The position numbers and the translations under genes were made by a program. A model generated the notes under the pieces. That model searched no databases. It was not told the origin of the DNA and worked only from the letters and a program-made list of their open reading frames with translations. From positions 3,286,001 through 3,350,000 of the forward strand of contig OZ241366.1 of the NCBI GenBank assembly GCA_965199905.1: DNA of 64,000 bases, given 5' to 3'. The number at the start of each line of letters is the position of its first letter. Position 1 is the first letter of the stretch. This DNA comes from Ilyomonas sp965199905 (GTDB taxonomy: Bacteria > Bacteroidota > Bacteroidia > Chitinophagales > Chitinophagaceae). Shown piece by piece: positions 54,298 to 63,804 of this stretch.

Positions 54298-55629
54298 ATG
54301 GCAAGAACGAATACCGGTGTAACCTTTGTTCTAAAAACCCCTAAAGTTGAGGTCAGTGTTATAAAGGCTATCTTTTGTTTTAACAGTACTCAAATGTACT
54401 ATTACGAAAAGAAGCTATCTGTTCCATCGAAATTTTGGAATAAGAATACGCAACGTGCGAAAGAGACGAAAAGCTTTTTCGGATATGCTGCGCTGAATCA
54501 TACCCTGAATGCTATCGAATCCGATATTCTTGCGATCTACAGAACATATAAGAATGAACACAACCGCGAGCCAAAAGAAGCAGAGTTGCGTGACTTAATT
54601 AAAGAAAAGAGAAACCAGGGAAGTGCAAATAGCTCAAAAGATAAAGTTGAAGCTGGTGACTTAGTTGCTTTTGTGATGGGCTTTATTAACGATGCCAAGG
54701 AAGGAAGACACTTAAATTTTATTACAGGAAAACCGGTTTCGATAATTACAATCCGAACCTACATGCAAACTTGCAATTTGCTTTCGGCTTTTTCAAAGCA
54801 AAAGCACAGACAATACTTCTTTGAAAATATAGATAGTAATTTCTATAAAGACTTCATCTACTTCATGACCCGCGAATTCGTCAGTAAGGAAACCGGGAAG
54901 CATTTAGGAATTAATACATCCGGCAAACACATCTCCAACCTGAAAACATTTCTGAACGCTGCCTTTGAAAAAAAGCTCAATACCAACCTTGACTTCCGTA
55001 TGCGCTCTTTTAAAGTAATCAAGGAAGACGTTGATAAAATTTACCTAACAGAGAAGGAAATCGAAGCCTTGGCAAATCACGATTTAAGTAGCAATAAAAG
55101 GCTTGAAAGAGCTCGGGATATGTTTATTATCGGTTGCCACACGGCTTTACGAATATCGGATCTGAAAAGGCTAAGTGAACACAACATCGTTCAGCATGGA
55201 GATGATAAGTTCATCGAAATAGAAATGAAAAAGACGGAAAGACCAGTTACCATTCCGATTTCTTCTAAAGTGGAGGAACTGATGGATAAGTATAAGACAA
55301 CAACAGGTCGTTATTTTCCGAAAGCCATATCAGATCAGAAATGCAATGAGTATGTGAAGGAAGCCGCCTCCAAGGTAGAACTGTTACAAAAGATGGTTAT
55401 AGATAACAAAACGGTAGAAGGAAAAAGAGTTTCAGAAAACCTACCCAAGTATTCTCTCATTACAAATCACACAGCCAGGCGTTCTTTTGCGACCAATGCA
55501 GCTTTAAGAGGTATTGCTTATCAATTCATAATGCCTATCACAGGGCATAAATCTGAAAAAGCTTTTTTACGCTACATAAAAATAGATGGTTTAGATGCTG
55601 CTAAAATGTTTAAGTTGCTTTATAAATAG
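54298..55629 (+). CDS. Tyrosine-type site-specific integrase
   Basis: This 443-residue protein has the N-terminal arm-binding and SAM-like core of Bacteroidota integrases (ISNLKTFLNAAFEKKLNT) and the catalytic set R285 (HTALRISDL), H391 and R394 (HTARRSF), H417 (TGHKSEKAF) and nucleophile Y426 (LRYIKI). It would integrate and excise the element that starts at the tRNA fragment. The following 390 bp (55630-56019) are AT-rich and show no gene. Confidence 0.92.
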   Translation: MARTNTGVTFVLKTPKVEVSVIKAIFCFNSTQMYYYEKKLSVPSKFWNKNTQRAKETKSFFGYAALNHTLNAIESDILAIYRTYKNEHNREPKEAELRDLIKEKRNQGSANSSKDKVEAGDLVAFVMGFINDAKEGRHLNFITGKPVSIITIRTYMQTCNLLSAFSKQKHRQYFFENIDSNFYKDFIYFMTREFVSKETGKHLGINTSGKHISNLKTFLNAAFEKKLNTNLDFRMRSFKVIKEDVDKIYLTEKEIEALANHDLSSNKRLERARDMFIIGCHTALRISDLKRLSEHNIVQHGDDKFIEIEMKKTERPVTIPISSKVEELMDKYKTTTGRYFPKAISDQKCNEYVKEAASKVELLQKMVIDNKTVEGKRVSENLPKYSLITNHTARRSFATNAALRGIAYQFIMPITGHKSEKAFLRYIKIDGLDAAKMFKLLYK

Positions 55630-56019
55630 TGACTGAATTTGATTAGTAAAACAGCGACTAATTTTTTCAGTTGATAGGTATGGTAGTGAAGATTATGTTG
55701 TATTGAAGCACTAATCGTATGCAAAATGTTCAGTGCCATCATTGGTTGCTAATACTTATATTTCAATATTCTGAAAAATGTTTGATCAGAGATGATGAAA
55801 TCATTCACTTCGAAGCTTGAAACCTATCTTTATAAAATCGATCTGTTGAAATTTTAGATAAAAAATTTAGTTGTTCATAAAATCTTGAAGATTAGATATT
55901 TTTTTCAGAATAAGAAAATAAAAGTTAGGCAAATAATTTATTCGAGACATTTAAAACTAATTGTTTAGATGCTTAGCGATTGAAGCAGTAAGCAATGCAC
56001 CAATTACTCTGTTCTGACT

Positions 56020-59000
56020 ATGGCTTTCAACGAGGACTCCCGCGTGAAGATACCGGCTTTACTACATTTGGTTAAGCTCGGATACACTTATATACCTAGA
56101 AGGAATCATAATCAGCGACAAGAAGAAACAAACATCTTTCCTGAAATATTTGAGACCAGCATTCAAAAAATAAATCCTGCTGCTTCCAGCGATGAGATTA
56201 AGCGGTTGCGCGAAGAACTAACTCTTAAGTTGGACTATGTCGATTTAGGTCATGAGTTCTTTAAGGCCATTACAGCTACTTCCGGTATTAAGCTGATTGA
56301 TTTTCTTGATTTCAATAACAACACTTTTCATGTAACAACAGAGCTAACCTGTAAAAACGGTGATGATGAATTTCGTCCGGATATAACAGTGCTGATTAAC
56401 GGAATGCCTTTAGTTTTTACCGAAGTAAAAAAGCCGAATAACAAAGAAGGGGTTCTTGCAGAAAGAAAGAGAATAAATGACCGGTATAAGAATAAAAAAT
56501 TTAGACGCTTCGCCAACATTACCCAACTGATGATTTTCTCCAATAACATGGAATATGAAGATGGTGTGATTGAGCCTTTGCAGGGAGCTTACTATGCAAG
56601 TTCAGCTTACACAGATTTACGCTTCAATTATTTTAGGGAAGAAGAAAATGTAAGTGTAGATAAGCTTCTGTTACCTGAAGATGATTCGGTAGAGAATGCA
56701 GTACTAAGAGACAACAATATTATTGCGATTAAGCACTCGCCGGAATTCATTACGAATAAATCTTACCGTTCACCAACCAACCGCATTCTCAGTTCTCTGT
56801 TAAGCAAGGAGCGCCTAGCCTTTATTTTAAAATACGCGCTGGTATATGTAGAAGAAGAGGTAGATGGAAAAAAGGATTTGCAAAAACACATCATGCGCTA
56901 CCCGCAACTATTTGCTACAAAAGCCATTGAGCAAAAACTAAATGAGGGCGTAAAGAAAGGTATCATTTGGCACACGCAAGGCAGCGGTAAAACAGCATTG
57001 GCTTATTACAACGTAAGGTTTCTTACCGATTATTTCCAAAAGAAAAATATAATCCCAAAGTTCTATTTCATTGTTGACCGTATAGACCTTGCAATACAAG
57101 CTGCAACCGAATTTGCCAATAGGGGACTTGTTGTAAATGTTGTGAACTCACGCATTGACTTTCTAAAAGATATAAGAAAGGTCAGCACAGTACATAATAA
57201 CTCTGGCGACAGGGAAATTTCTGTTGTAAACATTCAAAAGTTTACAGAAGAATCTGTGGTTACATCAGATGTAGGCTATGATGTAAACATTCAGCGCATC
57301 TATTTTTTAGATGAAGCACACCGCAGTTACAATCCAAAAGGAAACTATTTAGCTAACCTGATTAATTCAGATAAAGAAGCTATCAAGATTGCGCTCACTG
57401 GTACGCCACTATTGCGCGAGGTAGCTAAGGAATTTGACAGCAAAGCCCTATTTGGCGATTACATACACAAATATTACTACAACCAATCCATCGCAGACGG
57501 ATATACACTGCGCCTTATTCGGGAAGGGATAGATACCACCTATAAAATGCAGATGCAGGATGTGCTGGAGCAAATAAACGTGTTGCAGGGCGACATCCCG
57601 AAAAGCAAAGTATTTGCGCATCCGAAGTTTGTAAAGCCGATGTTGGATTACATCCTAACCGACTTACTCCATTTTAGAGAAACCGAAAAGGACAACAACT
57701 TAGCGGCAATGGTGGTGTGCGATACATCAGAACAGGCGAAAGAGTTGTTTGCCCAGTTTGAAACTATTTATGGCATTCAGGAAGTGGAGCCGCTTACTAT
57801 GGCGGCAGAAAGCAAGGCAGCTTATGGCAACAAACAAAACGAATTATTGCGCGCTGCTTTAATTCTGCACGACATCAACAGCAAAGACGACCGTAAAGAA
57901 CAGGTGAAAGCCTTTAAAGCCGGCGACATCGATATTCTGTTTGTGTTCAACATGCTGTTGACAGGTTTCGATGCCAAGCGGCTAAAAAAACTCTACCTCG
58001 CACGAGTGGTGAAAGACCATAACCTTCTGCAAACGCTTACCCGCGTAAACCGTCCTTTTAAAAAATACAAATACGGCTACCTCGTAGATTTTGCTGACAT
58101 CAGCAAGGCTTTTAAAGAAACCAACGACAACTATTTCCGCGAGCTGCAACAGGAACTTGGCGATGAAATGCAGAACTATACCAACCTCTTTAAATCGCCG
58201 GAAGAGATAGAAAGGGAAATAGAAGGAATAAAAGAAACCCTGTTCAAGTTCGACACTATCAATGCTGAACTATTCAGCCAGCAAGTAAGCGAAATAAAAG
58301 AGAAGAAAGAACTGTTGGTTTTAATTAAAGCTTTGGAGAATGCGAAAGAAATGAAGAATCGCATTCGCCTGCAGGGCTATGATGAGTTGTTGGCAAAATT
58401 GGATTTCTATAAACTAAACCAATTGCTCAATGCGGCGCAGGCGCAGTTGGATAAACTGAACCTGATTGACACGCTAAACAACGAAGCTGATACCACCAAC
58501 CTGTTGAATACCGCCTTGGAGGATGTCATTTTCCTGTTCACTAAAATATCGGAAGAAGAACTGATACTGGCCGACCAGCTACGTGGGCAATTGAAACGAA
58601 CGAGGGAAGTATTGCTTTTCAACTTCGATAAAAAAGACCCGGAGTTTATTTCACTCAAAGAAGAACTGGAACGCCTATTTAAAAAGAAAAACCTCGATGA
58701 AGTGAACCAGCAGGACATGCGCGAAAACATCGGACTGCTGAAATCCATTTACGACAGGGTTACTGAACTGAACCGGCGAAACTCTTTACTCAAAGCAAAA
58801 TACGAGCAGGACGAAAAATATGCGCGCATCCATAAGCGACTTGTAGAAAACAAAAGCATCTCTGCAAAAGAAACACAACTGCACGAAGCCTTAATGAACG
58901 TAAAAACGCAAACCGACGAACAGCTACAGAACAACAAAAATGTGCTTGACAATGAGGTTTTCTTTACCGACCGGTATATGCTGAACGTCGTTGCCAACGA

Positions 59001-59103
59001 ATTTGTACGGAAGCAAAAATTAAAGCTAGACATCCACACCACCAAAGCTATCAACACATTGATAGCCGGTGAATACATAGCGCAATACAACAATTACTTA
59101 TAA
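56020..59103 (+). CDS. hsdR: Type I restriction enzyme, motor/nuclease subunit HsdR
   Basis: This 1027-residue subunit translocates DNA and cuts it when the recognition site is unmodified. The PD-(D/E)xK nuclease motif is D121 in DEFRPDITV with E135-x-K137 in FTEVKKPN. The helicase Walker A QGSGKT is at 320-325, DEAH at 431-434, and ALTGTPLL follows. The C-terminal 300 residues are long coiled coil (ELEERLFKKKNLDE-type) for complex contacts. The TAA overlaps the hsdM ATG. The 5' leader is AT-rich. Confidence 0.95.
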   Translation: MAFNEDSRVKIPALLHLVKLGYTYIPRRNHNQRQEETNIFPEIFETSIQKINPAASSDEIKRLREELTLKLDYVDLGHEFFKAITATSGIKLIDFLDFNNNTFHVTTELTCKNGDDEFRPDITVLINGMPLVFTEVKKPNNKEGVLAERKRINDRYKNKKFRRFANITQLMIFSNNMEYEDGVIEPLQGAYYASSAYTDLRFNYFREEENVSVDKLLLPEDDSVENAVLRDNNIIAIKHSPEFITNKSYRSPTNRILSSLLSKERLAFILKYALVYVEEEVDGKKDLQKHIMRYPQLFATKAIEQKLNEGVKKGIIWHTQGSGKTALAYYNVRFLTDYFQKKNIIPKFYFIVDRIDLAIQAATEFANRGLVVNVVNSRIDFLKDIRKVSTVHNNSGDREISVVNIQKFTEESVVTSDVGYDVNIQRIYFLDEAHRSYNPKGNYLANLINSDKEAIKIALTGTPLLREVAKEFDSKALFGDYIHKYYYNQSIADGYTLRLIREGIDTTYKMQMQDVLEQINVLQGDIPKSKVFAHPKFVKPMLDYILTDLLHFRETEKDNNLAAMVVCDTSEQAKELFAQFETIYGIQEVEPLTMAAESKAAYGNKQNELLRAALILHDINSKDDRKEQVKAFKAGDIDILFVFNMLLTGFDAKRLKKLYLARVVKDHNLLQTLTRVNRPFKKYKYGYLVDFADISKAFKETNDNYFRELQQELGDEMQNYTNLFKSPEEIEREIEGIKETLFKFDTINAELFSQQVSEIKEKKELLVLIKALENAKEMKNRIRLQGYDELLAKLDFYKLNQLLNAAQAQLDKLNLIDTLNNEADTTNLLNTALEDVIFLFTKISEEELILADQLRGQLKRTREVLLFNFDKKDPEFISLKEELERLFKKKNLDEVNQQDMRENIGLLKSIYDRVTELNRRNSLLKAKYEQDEKYARIHKRLVENKSISAKETQLHEALMNVKTQTDEQLQNNKNVLDNEVFFTDRYMLNVVANEFVRKQKLKLDIHTTKAINTLIAGEYIAQYNNYL

Positions 59104-60719
59104 TGACCGACCTAACTTTTGTTGCGAAAACAAAGCAACTGATAGACAGCTTGAAAGCCGTATGCGCCAACTATGGCTTGGGCAACGATGGCAACGAGTT
59201 CAAAATTATTACGCAGGTATTCCTGTATAAATTCATGAACGACAAATTTGCCTTTGAAACTAAAAAGCTGCCGGAATACAAACTGGATACGGCAGAAAAT
59301 TTTCAGACCGCTTTGGCAGCTATTCCTGAAGAAGAGTATGGGATGCTCTTAGCGTTCATTGACCCAAACACGCCGCAACTGCAACCTCATCACACCATTA
59401 CTTATTTATTCAACAAACAGAACGAGGATGATTTTGCAAAGACGTTCGACGATACATTGCGGCAAATCAGCATCAACAATGCAGAGATTTATTCCGTTAA
59501 ATCATCATCCGGAGCTAAGGACAAGATGTTTGATGAACTAAGTCAGTTTATCAGTGATCCTTCTCAAAGAGATTCGTTTTGTAAGGCTCTTATCAGTAAG
59601 CTGTTTGAGTTCAGCTTTGAAAAGATGTTTGGTGAGAAATACGATTTCTTCGCCACCATCTTTGAATACCTCATTAAAGATTACAACAGCGATAGCGGCG
59701 GCAAGTATGCCGAGTATTACACGCCTCACGCCGTAGCCCGCATTATGGCGGCTATTATGGTAACGGATAAACCGAAGGGTGTAAAAGTGTATGACCCGAG
59801 CGCGGGGTCGGGCACGTTGCTCATGAACATTGCCCATGCCATTGGTGAGGAGAATTGTAGCATTTACAGCGAAGACATTTCGCAAAAGTCAAGCAGCATG
59901 TTGCGGCTAAACCTTGTGCTGAACAACCTGAGCCAAAGCATACCGCACATTATAAAAGGCAACACCATACAGGAACCTTTTTATCGTGAAGAGAAGTTTG
60001 ACTACATCGTCAGCAACCCGCCGTTTAAGCTCGACTTTTCTGATTTCCGCAGTGACTTGGATAAAGACATCAACAAGACCCGCTTTTTTGCCGGCATCCC
60101 CAAAGTGCCGCAAAACAAGAAGGAATCTATGGCCATCTATCTCTTGTTTATACAGCACATCATGTATAGCCTTAGCAAAAAAGGAAGGGCTGCCGTGGTG
60201 GTGCCTACCGGTTTTATTACAGCACAAAGCGGCATAGAAAGAAACATACGTGAAGCCATGATAGAACGCAAGCTGCTGCGTGGCGTGGTGAGTATGCCAA
60301 GCAACATATTTGCAAGCACAGGCACCAACATCAGCGTGTTGTTTATGGATAACCGCGCCGATGCCGAACACATTGTGCTGGTAGATGCCAGCAAATTGGG
60401 CGAAACCATAAAAGAAGGGAAGAACCAGCGCACCCGGTTAAGAGACAGCGAAGAAGAGCGCATCATTGCTGCCATGAACGAAGCAAAAGCCGAAGAAGAT
60501 TTTAGTGTGGTTGTAACGGCTGATGAGATACGGCAGAAGAACTACAGCTTTAGCGCAGGACAATACTTTGAAGTGAGGATAGATTACGTGGATATAACGG
60601 CGGAAGAATTTGCTGAAAAGATGCAGGGTTATCAAAATAATTTGCAGCAGTTCTTTGCGCAAAGCAGGGAATTGGAAATGCAGATACAACTACAAGCGAG
60701 AGAGCTTACTTATGTATAA
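59103..60719 (+). CDS. hsdM: Type I restriction enzyme, methyltransferase subunit HsdM
   Basis: This 538-residue N6-adenine methyltransferase has motif I DPSAGSG at 231-237 and motif IV NPPF at 305-308 (SNPPFKLDF). The N-terminal HsdM helical domain includes ITQVFLYKFMNDKFAFE. It pairs with HsdS to methylate the recognition sequence and protect self DNA. Its ATG shares the last base of the hsdR stop, and its stop overlaps the hsdS start by eight bases. Confidence 0.95.
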   Translation: MTDLTFVAKTKQLIDSLKAVCANYGLGNDGNEFKIITQVFLYKFMNDKFAFETKKLPEYKLDTAENFQTALAAIPEEEYGMLLAFIDPNTPQLQPHHTITYLFNKQNEDDFAKTFDDTLRQISINNAEIYSVKSSSGAKDKMFDELSQFISDPSQRDSFCKALISKLFEFSFEKMFGEKYDFFATIFEYLIKDYNSDSGGKYAEYYTPHAVARIMAAIMVTDKPKGVKVYDPSAGSGTLLMNIAHAIGEENCSIYSEDISQKSSSMLRLNLVLNNLSQSIPHIIKGNTIQEPFYREEKFDYIVSNPPFKLDFSDFRSDLDKDINKTRFFAGIPKVPQNKKESMAIYLLFIQHIMYSLSKKGRAAVVVPTGFITAQSGIERNIREAMIERKLLRGVVSMPSNIFASTGTNISVLFMDNRADAEHIVLVDASKLGETIKEGKNQRTRLRDSEEERIIAAMNEAKAEEDFSVVVTADEIRQKNYSFSAGQYFEVRIDYVDITAEEFAEKMQGYQNNLQQFFAQSRELEMQIQLQARELTYV

Positions 60720-62571
60720 CATTGAGAACAGAAAAATCGGTGAAATTGTAACTTTTAAAAGAGGTTATGATTTATCAACGAACGAACGATTAAACGGAAG
60801 TTTTCCAGTCATAAGTTCTGGTGGAGTGTCAGGTTACCATTCAGAATACAAAAAAGAAGGCGAAAGTATAATTATAGGTCGATATGGAACGCTAGGTGAA
60901 GTCTATTACGTAAACGAAAAATATTGGCCTCACAATACAACCTTGTATGCTATAGATTTTCACGACAACGTTCCAAAGTATGTTTTCTATTTAATGAAGT
61001 GCTTAGGAAATTTAAAAACATCTGATAAAAGCGCAGTTCCAGGGATTAATAGAAACGATTTACACGAATTAACTGTACCGTACATTAAGAACAAAAATCA
61101 ACAAACAAAAATTAGTTCTATTCTTTCTGCCTTTGACGATAAAATAGAATTCAACAATAAAATTAATGCAGAGTTAGAAGCTATGGCAAAAACGCTATAC
61201 GATTATTGGTTTGTACAGTTTGACTTTCCTGATGAAAACAGTAAACCTTACAAATCATCGGGCGGTAGCATGGTGTATAATGCCGAATTAAAAAGAGAGA
61301 TACCAGAAGGTTGGGAAAAGAAGACATTTGGGAATTATGTGCCATCTAAAGGGGGATTTGCCTTTAAATCAACTTGCTGGCAAAAAGAAGGAATACCTGT
61401 TATCAAAATAAAAGATATTCAAGAAAATTATACCTTGAGCATTTCTGATTTTTCTTTTGTTGATGCGGATATAAGCCTGCTTGCAAGAAAATTTATTGCA
61501 AAGCCTGGTGATATTGTTATTGCCATGACTGGTGCGACAGTCGGTAAATATGCAATAGTGCCATATTCAGACAAGGCAATGCTTGTTAATCAACGTGTGG
61601 GTCTCTTTCAGCTTGGAGAAGAGGGAATATTTAAACTGCCATTTCTAATCAATTCGCTAAATCAAAAATATTTCAGAGAAAATGTATTCACAATCGCAAG
61701 TGGCGCGGCTCAACCTAACATAAGCAATGAGCAAATTAATGATATTTTGTTAGTCTTGCCTCACAAAGAATTAGTAAGTACTTACAATAAAAGTTTACAA
61801 AGTGCTTATCAAATAATTTTAAACAACCAATACCAAAACCAAACCCTTGCTGCTCTCCGCGATTGGCTGCTTCCCATGCTCATGAACGGACAGGTTACCA
61901 TAAACGAAGCTTACAAAACAGCAGAGGAAACAGTAAATGTATCCGCCGAACCAAATTCTGAATATAAAACGTCAGTAAAAAATCTTTCGATTCCTGACAA
62001 AAGTAAAGGCTTTGCCAAGCAGGTATTAGCTGGCAAAATCGTATTGTTGTTCATAGAAGATAAACATTTCACCCGCATTAAGTTTCAAAAGCTGCAGTTC
62101 CTTGCAGAACACATTGCGGAGGCCGACTTGAACCTCAACTATTATTTCCAAGCTGCCGGTCCCTACGACAACCGCTTTATGCATACTATTTCCGACAGTT
62201 TCAGAAAGTTAAAGTGGTTTAATGAGCAACGGTACCAGTTCATTCTCTTATCAAACTATGATAAGATTGAAGACTATTACACCGGGTATTTTAAACCGGT
62301 TGAGAATAGTTTGAGTAAGCTCTTTACATTGTTGCTCACGGCTACCGAAGGCGAGGCCGAAATCATTGCCACCATATATGCTGTATGGAATAATCGCATT
62401 ATCAAAAAAGAGCCGGTAACCAACAAATGGCTAACCGAAGATTTTTACAACTGGAGCGACAGAAAGCGCCGCTATTCCGAAGATGAAATTTTAAAAGGCA
62501 TACAATGGTTGCAGGAGAATGAATTTGAGCCGAATGGCTTTGGAAAGGAAATCAAACGGGCGAAAAAGTGA
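60712..62571 (+). CDS. hsdS: Type I restriction enzyme, specificity subunit HsdS with C-terminal extension
   Basis: This 619-residue protein has two target-recognition repeats: the first with VISSGGVSGYHSEYKKEGES and SAVPGINRNDLHELTVPYIK, the second with IPVIKIKDIQENYTLSI and ASGAAQPNISNEQINDILLV, each followed by a coiled-coil spacer. About residue 420 an extra domain of roughly 200 residues starts: KQVLAGKIVLLFIEDKHFTR, IKFQKLQFLAEHIAEADLNL, QAAGPYDNRFMHTISDSFRK. Its GPY motif recalls SocA/Panacea-type domains, which is inference. ATG 60712 overlaps the hsdM stop. Confidence 0.88.
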   Translation: MYNIENRKIGEIVTFKRGYDLSTNERLNGSFPVISSGGVSGYHSEYKKEGESIIIGRYGTLGEVYYVNEKYWPHNTTLYAIDFHDNVPKYVFYLMKCLGNLKTSDKSAVPGINRNDLHELTVPYIKNKNQQTKISSILSAFDDKIEFNNKINAELEAMAKTLYDYWFVQFDFPDENSKPYKSSGGSMVYNAELKREIPEGWEKKTFGNYVPSKGGFAFKSTCWQKEGIPVIKIKDIQENYTLSISDFSFVDADISLLARKFIAKPGDIVIAMTGATVGKYAIVPYSDKAMLVNQRVGLFQLGEEGIFKLPFLINSLNQKYFRENVFTIASGAAQPNISNEQINDILLVLPHKELVSTYNKSLQSAYQIILNNQYQNQTLAALRDWLLPMLMNGQVTINEAYKTAEETVNVSAEPNSEYKTSVKNLSIPDKSKGFAKQVLAGKIVLLFIEDKHFTRIKFQKLQFLAEHIAEADLNLNYYFQAAGPYDNRFMHTISDSFRKLKWFNEQRYQFILLSNYDKIEDYYTGYFKPVENSLSKLFTLLLTATEGEAEIIATIYAVWNNRIIKKEPVTNKWLTEDFYNWSDRKRRYSEDEILKGIQWLQENEFEPNGFGKEIKRAKK

Positions 62572-62611
62572 AAGTGGCAACTTACCTGTAAACAATTTTA
62601 AAATCATCATT

Positions 62612-62931
62612 ATGACCAATATCATTCAAAGAGCTCTTCAAAACAAGTCTTACCATAAAGATTTAGAGTTTCTTATAAATTCGATCCCTCTCTTTTAGAG
62701 ACCATCTATTTCAGCAACAATGCGTTTGAGGATGGATTCATTCAAGTAGGACATTTATAAATCTTTTCCAGAACAAGAATAAACGCAATTGAGACAGATG
62801 AAAGTTTCAATATGAAAGCCGGAATTGAATCTCATTATTCAGCCGCGGAAGAACATTTTAGATTTGCTGAGGGTATACAACGCTTACGACTTTTAAATAC
62901 TGAAGCCTCGATATGTTTAACATTTCCATGA
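62612..62931 (+). pseudogene. Hypothetical gene with frameshift and in-frame stop, upstream partner of the HEPN gene
   Basis: ATG 62612 opens MTNIIQRALQNKSYHKDLEF. A shift near 62675 joins YKFDPSLLETIYFSNNAFED GFIQVGHL, then TAA at 62758, and the same frame continues IFSRTRINAIETDESFNMKA, GIESHYSAAEEHFRFAEGIQ to TGA at 62929. The TGA overlaps the next gene's ATG (ATGA). The intact ancestor was about 105 residues and probably co-translated with the next gene. Two lesions make it inactive, or the 3' part (M at 62812) may be translated alone. Confidence 0.55.
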
Positions 62932-63683
62932 AATATGGCGTTTCCGAATCTGCCCGTTTGCTTGGAGTAGATAGATTCTTAATTAAGAAATGGGCATACC
63001 TTTTTTCTGATTATTTAAGCAGTGAGGCGAATCCGGGCAAAGAAAAAGTACGAGTATTTACAATCACTGATTTACGGATTTTTGCTTTCGTATTGATGTA
63101 TTGGGAAGACGAGCCTGATATAGAAAATATCAAATGGGGTTTGAATTCAAGAGATTGTATCGACTGTCCTCCGATAGATAATTTCCTAACCGAAATAACT
63201 CCTTTGTTTCAGGACATGCCGGATGGTATTGATGAAACATGGAGGGGTGTAGTGTTCGGTGGAGATTTTGAGTTACGAGACATTTTTTCGACAGCAGAAT
63301 CTTTCAAAACAGCAGGTGATAAACTTGTAGAATTAGCAGCGAATAGCGATGATGACAGAGAGTTATTTCAGCCAGCTATTTATAACTACAGGCATGCAAT
63401 GGAACTGTATATGAAAGCAATCGTTGGAGTGGAGAAAACCCACAATTTGGCAAAACTGTTGAATAAACTAAAACAGGAAATTAAACTTTGTTTTAATGAG
63501 GACTTGCCAAAATGGTTCGAAAATTTAGTTGAAGGGTTTTCCTACATTGACCCTTCAAGTACAGCTTTTCGTTATAGCATTACACTTCCCAGCGAAGAGA
63601 TTTACATCGATATGCGCCATGTAAAAAAATTAATGGACTGGAGCGCAAAGGCATTTCGTAATATAAGAGAAGTAATTTATTAG
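62928..63683 (+). CDS. MerR-like HTH protein with HEPN-like C-terminal domain
   Basis: Residues 3-40 read YGVSESARLLGVDRFLIKKW, a MerR-style winged helix. The C-terminal part from about residue 150 reads NYRHAMELYMKAIVGVEKTH with NLAKLLNKLKQEI, resembling HEPN domains (R...A.ELY.KA....H.L..L). HEPN domains are often RNases in toxin and defence systems, and the combination with a DNA-binding head could make a self-regulated effector. Both calls are by pattern only. ATG 62928 is chosen for its ATGA overlap with the preceding gene; another ATG lies five codons upstream. Confidence 0.6.
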   Translation: MKYGVSESARLLGVDRFLIKKWAYLFSDYLSSEANPGKEKVRVFTITDLRIFAFVLMYWEDEPDIENIKWGLNSRDCIDCPPIDNFLTEITPLFQDMPDGIDETWRGVVFGGDFELRDIFSTAESFKTAGDKLVELAANSDDDRELFQPAIYNYRHAMELYMKAIVGVEKTHNLAKLLNKLKQEIKLCFNEDLPKWFENLVEGFSYIDPSSTAFRYSITLPSEEIYIDMRHVKKLMDWSAKAFRNIREVIY

Positions 63684-63804
63684 CATCCAGCATTTTGATC
63701 TCTCCCTTTAAAGTATTCTTTGCTCACACAGATGTTTTCACCGACATGATAATTTGAAAATGGATTGAAAGAACAAAAACACTATTACTAATAATTCAGT
63801 GCTT

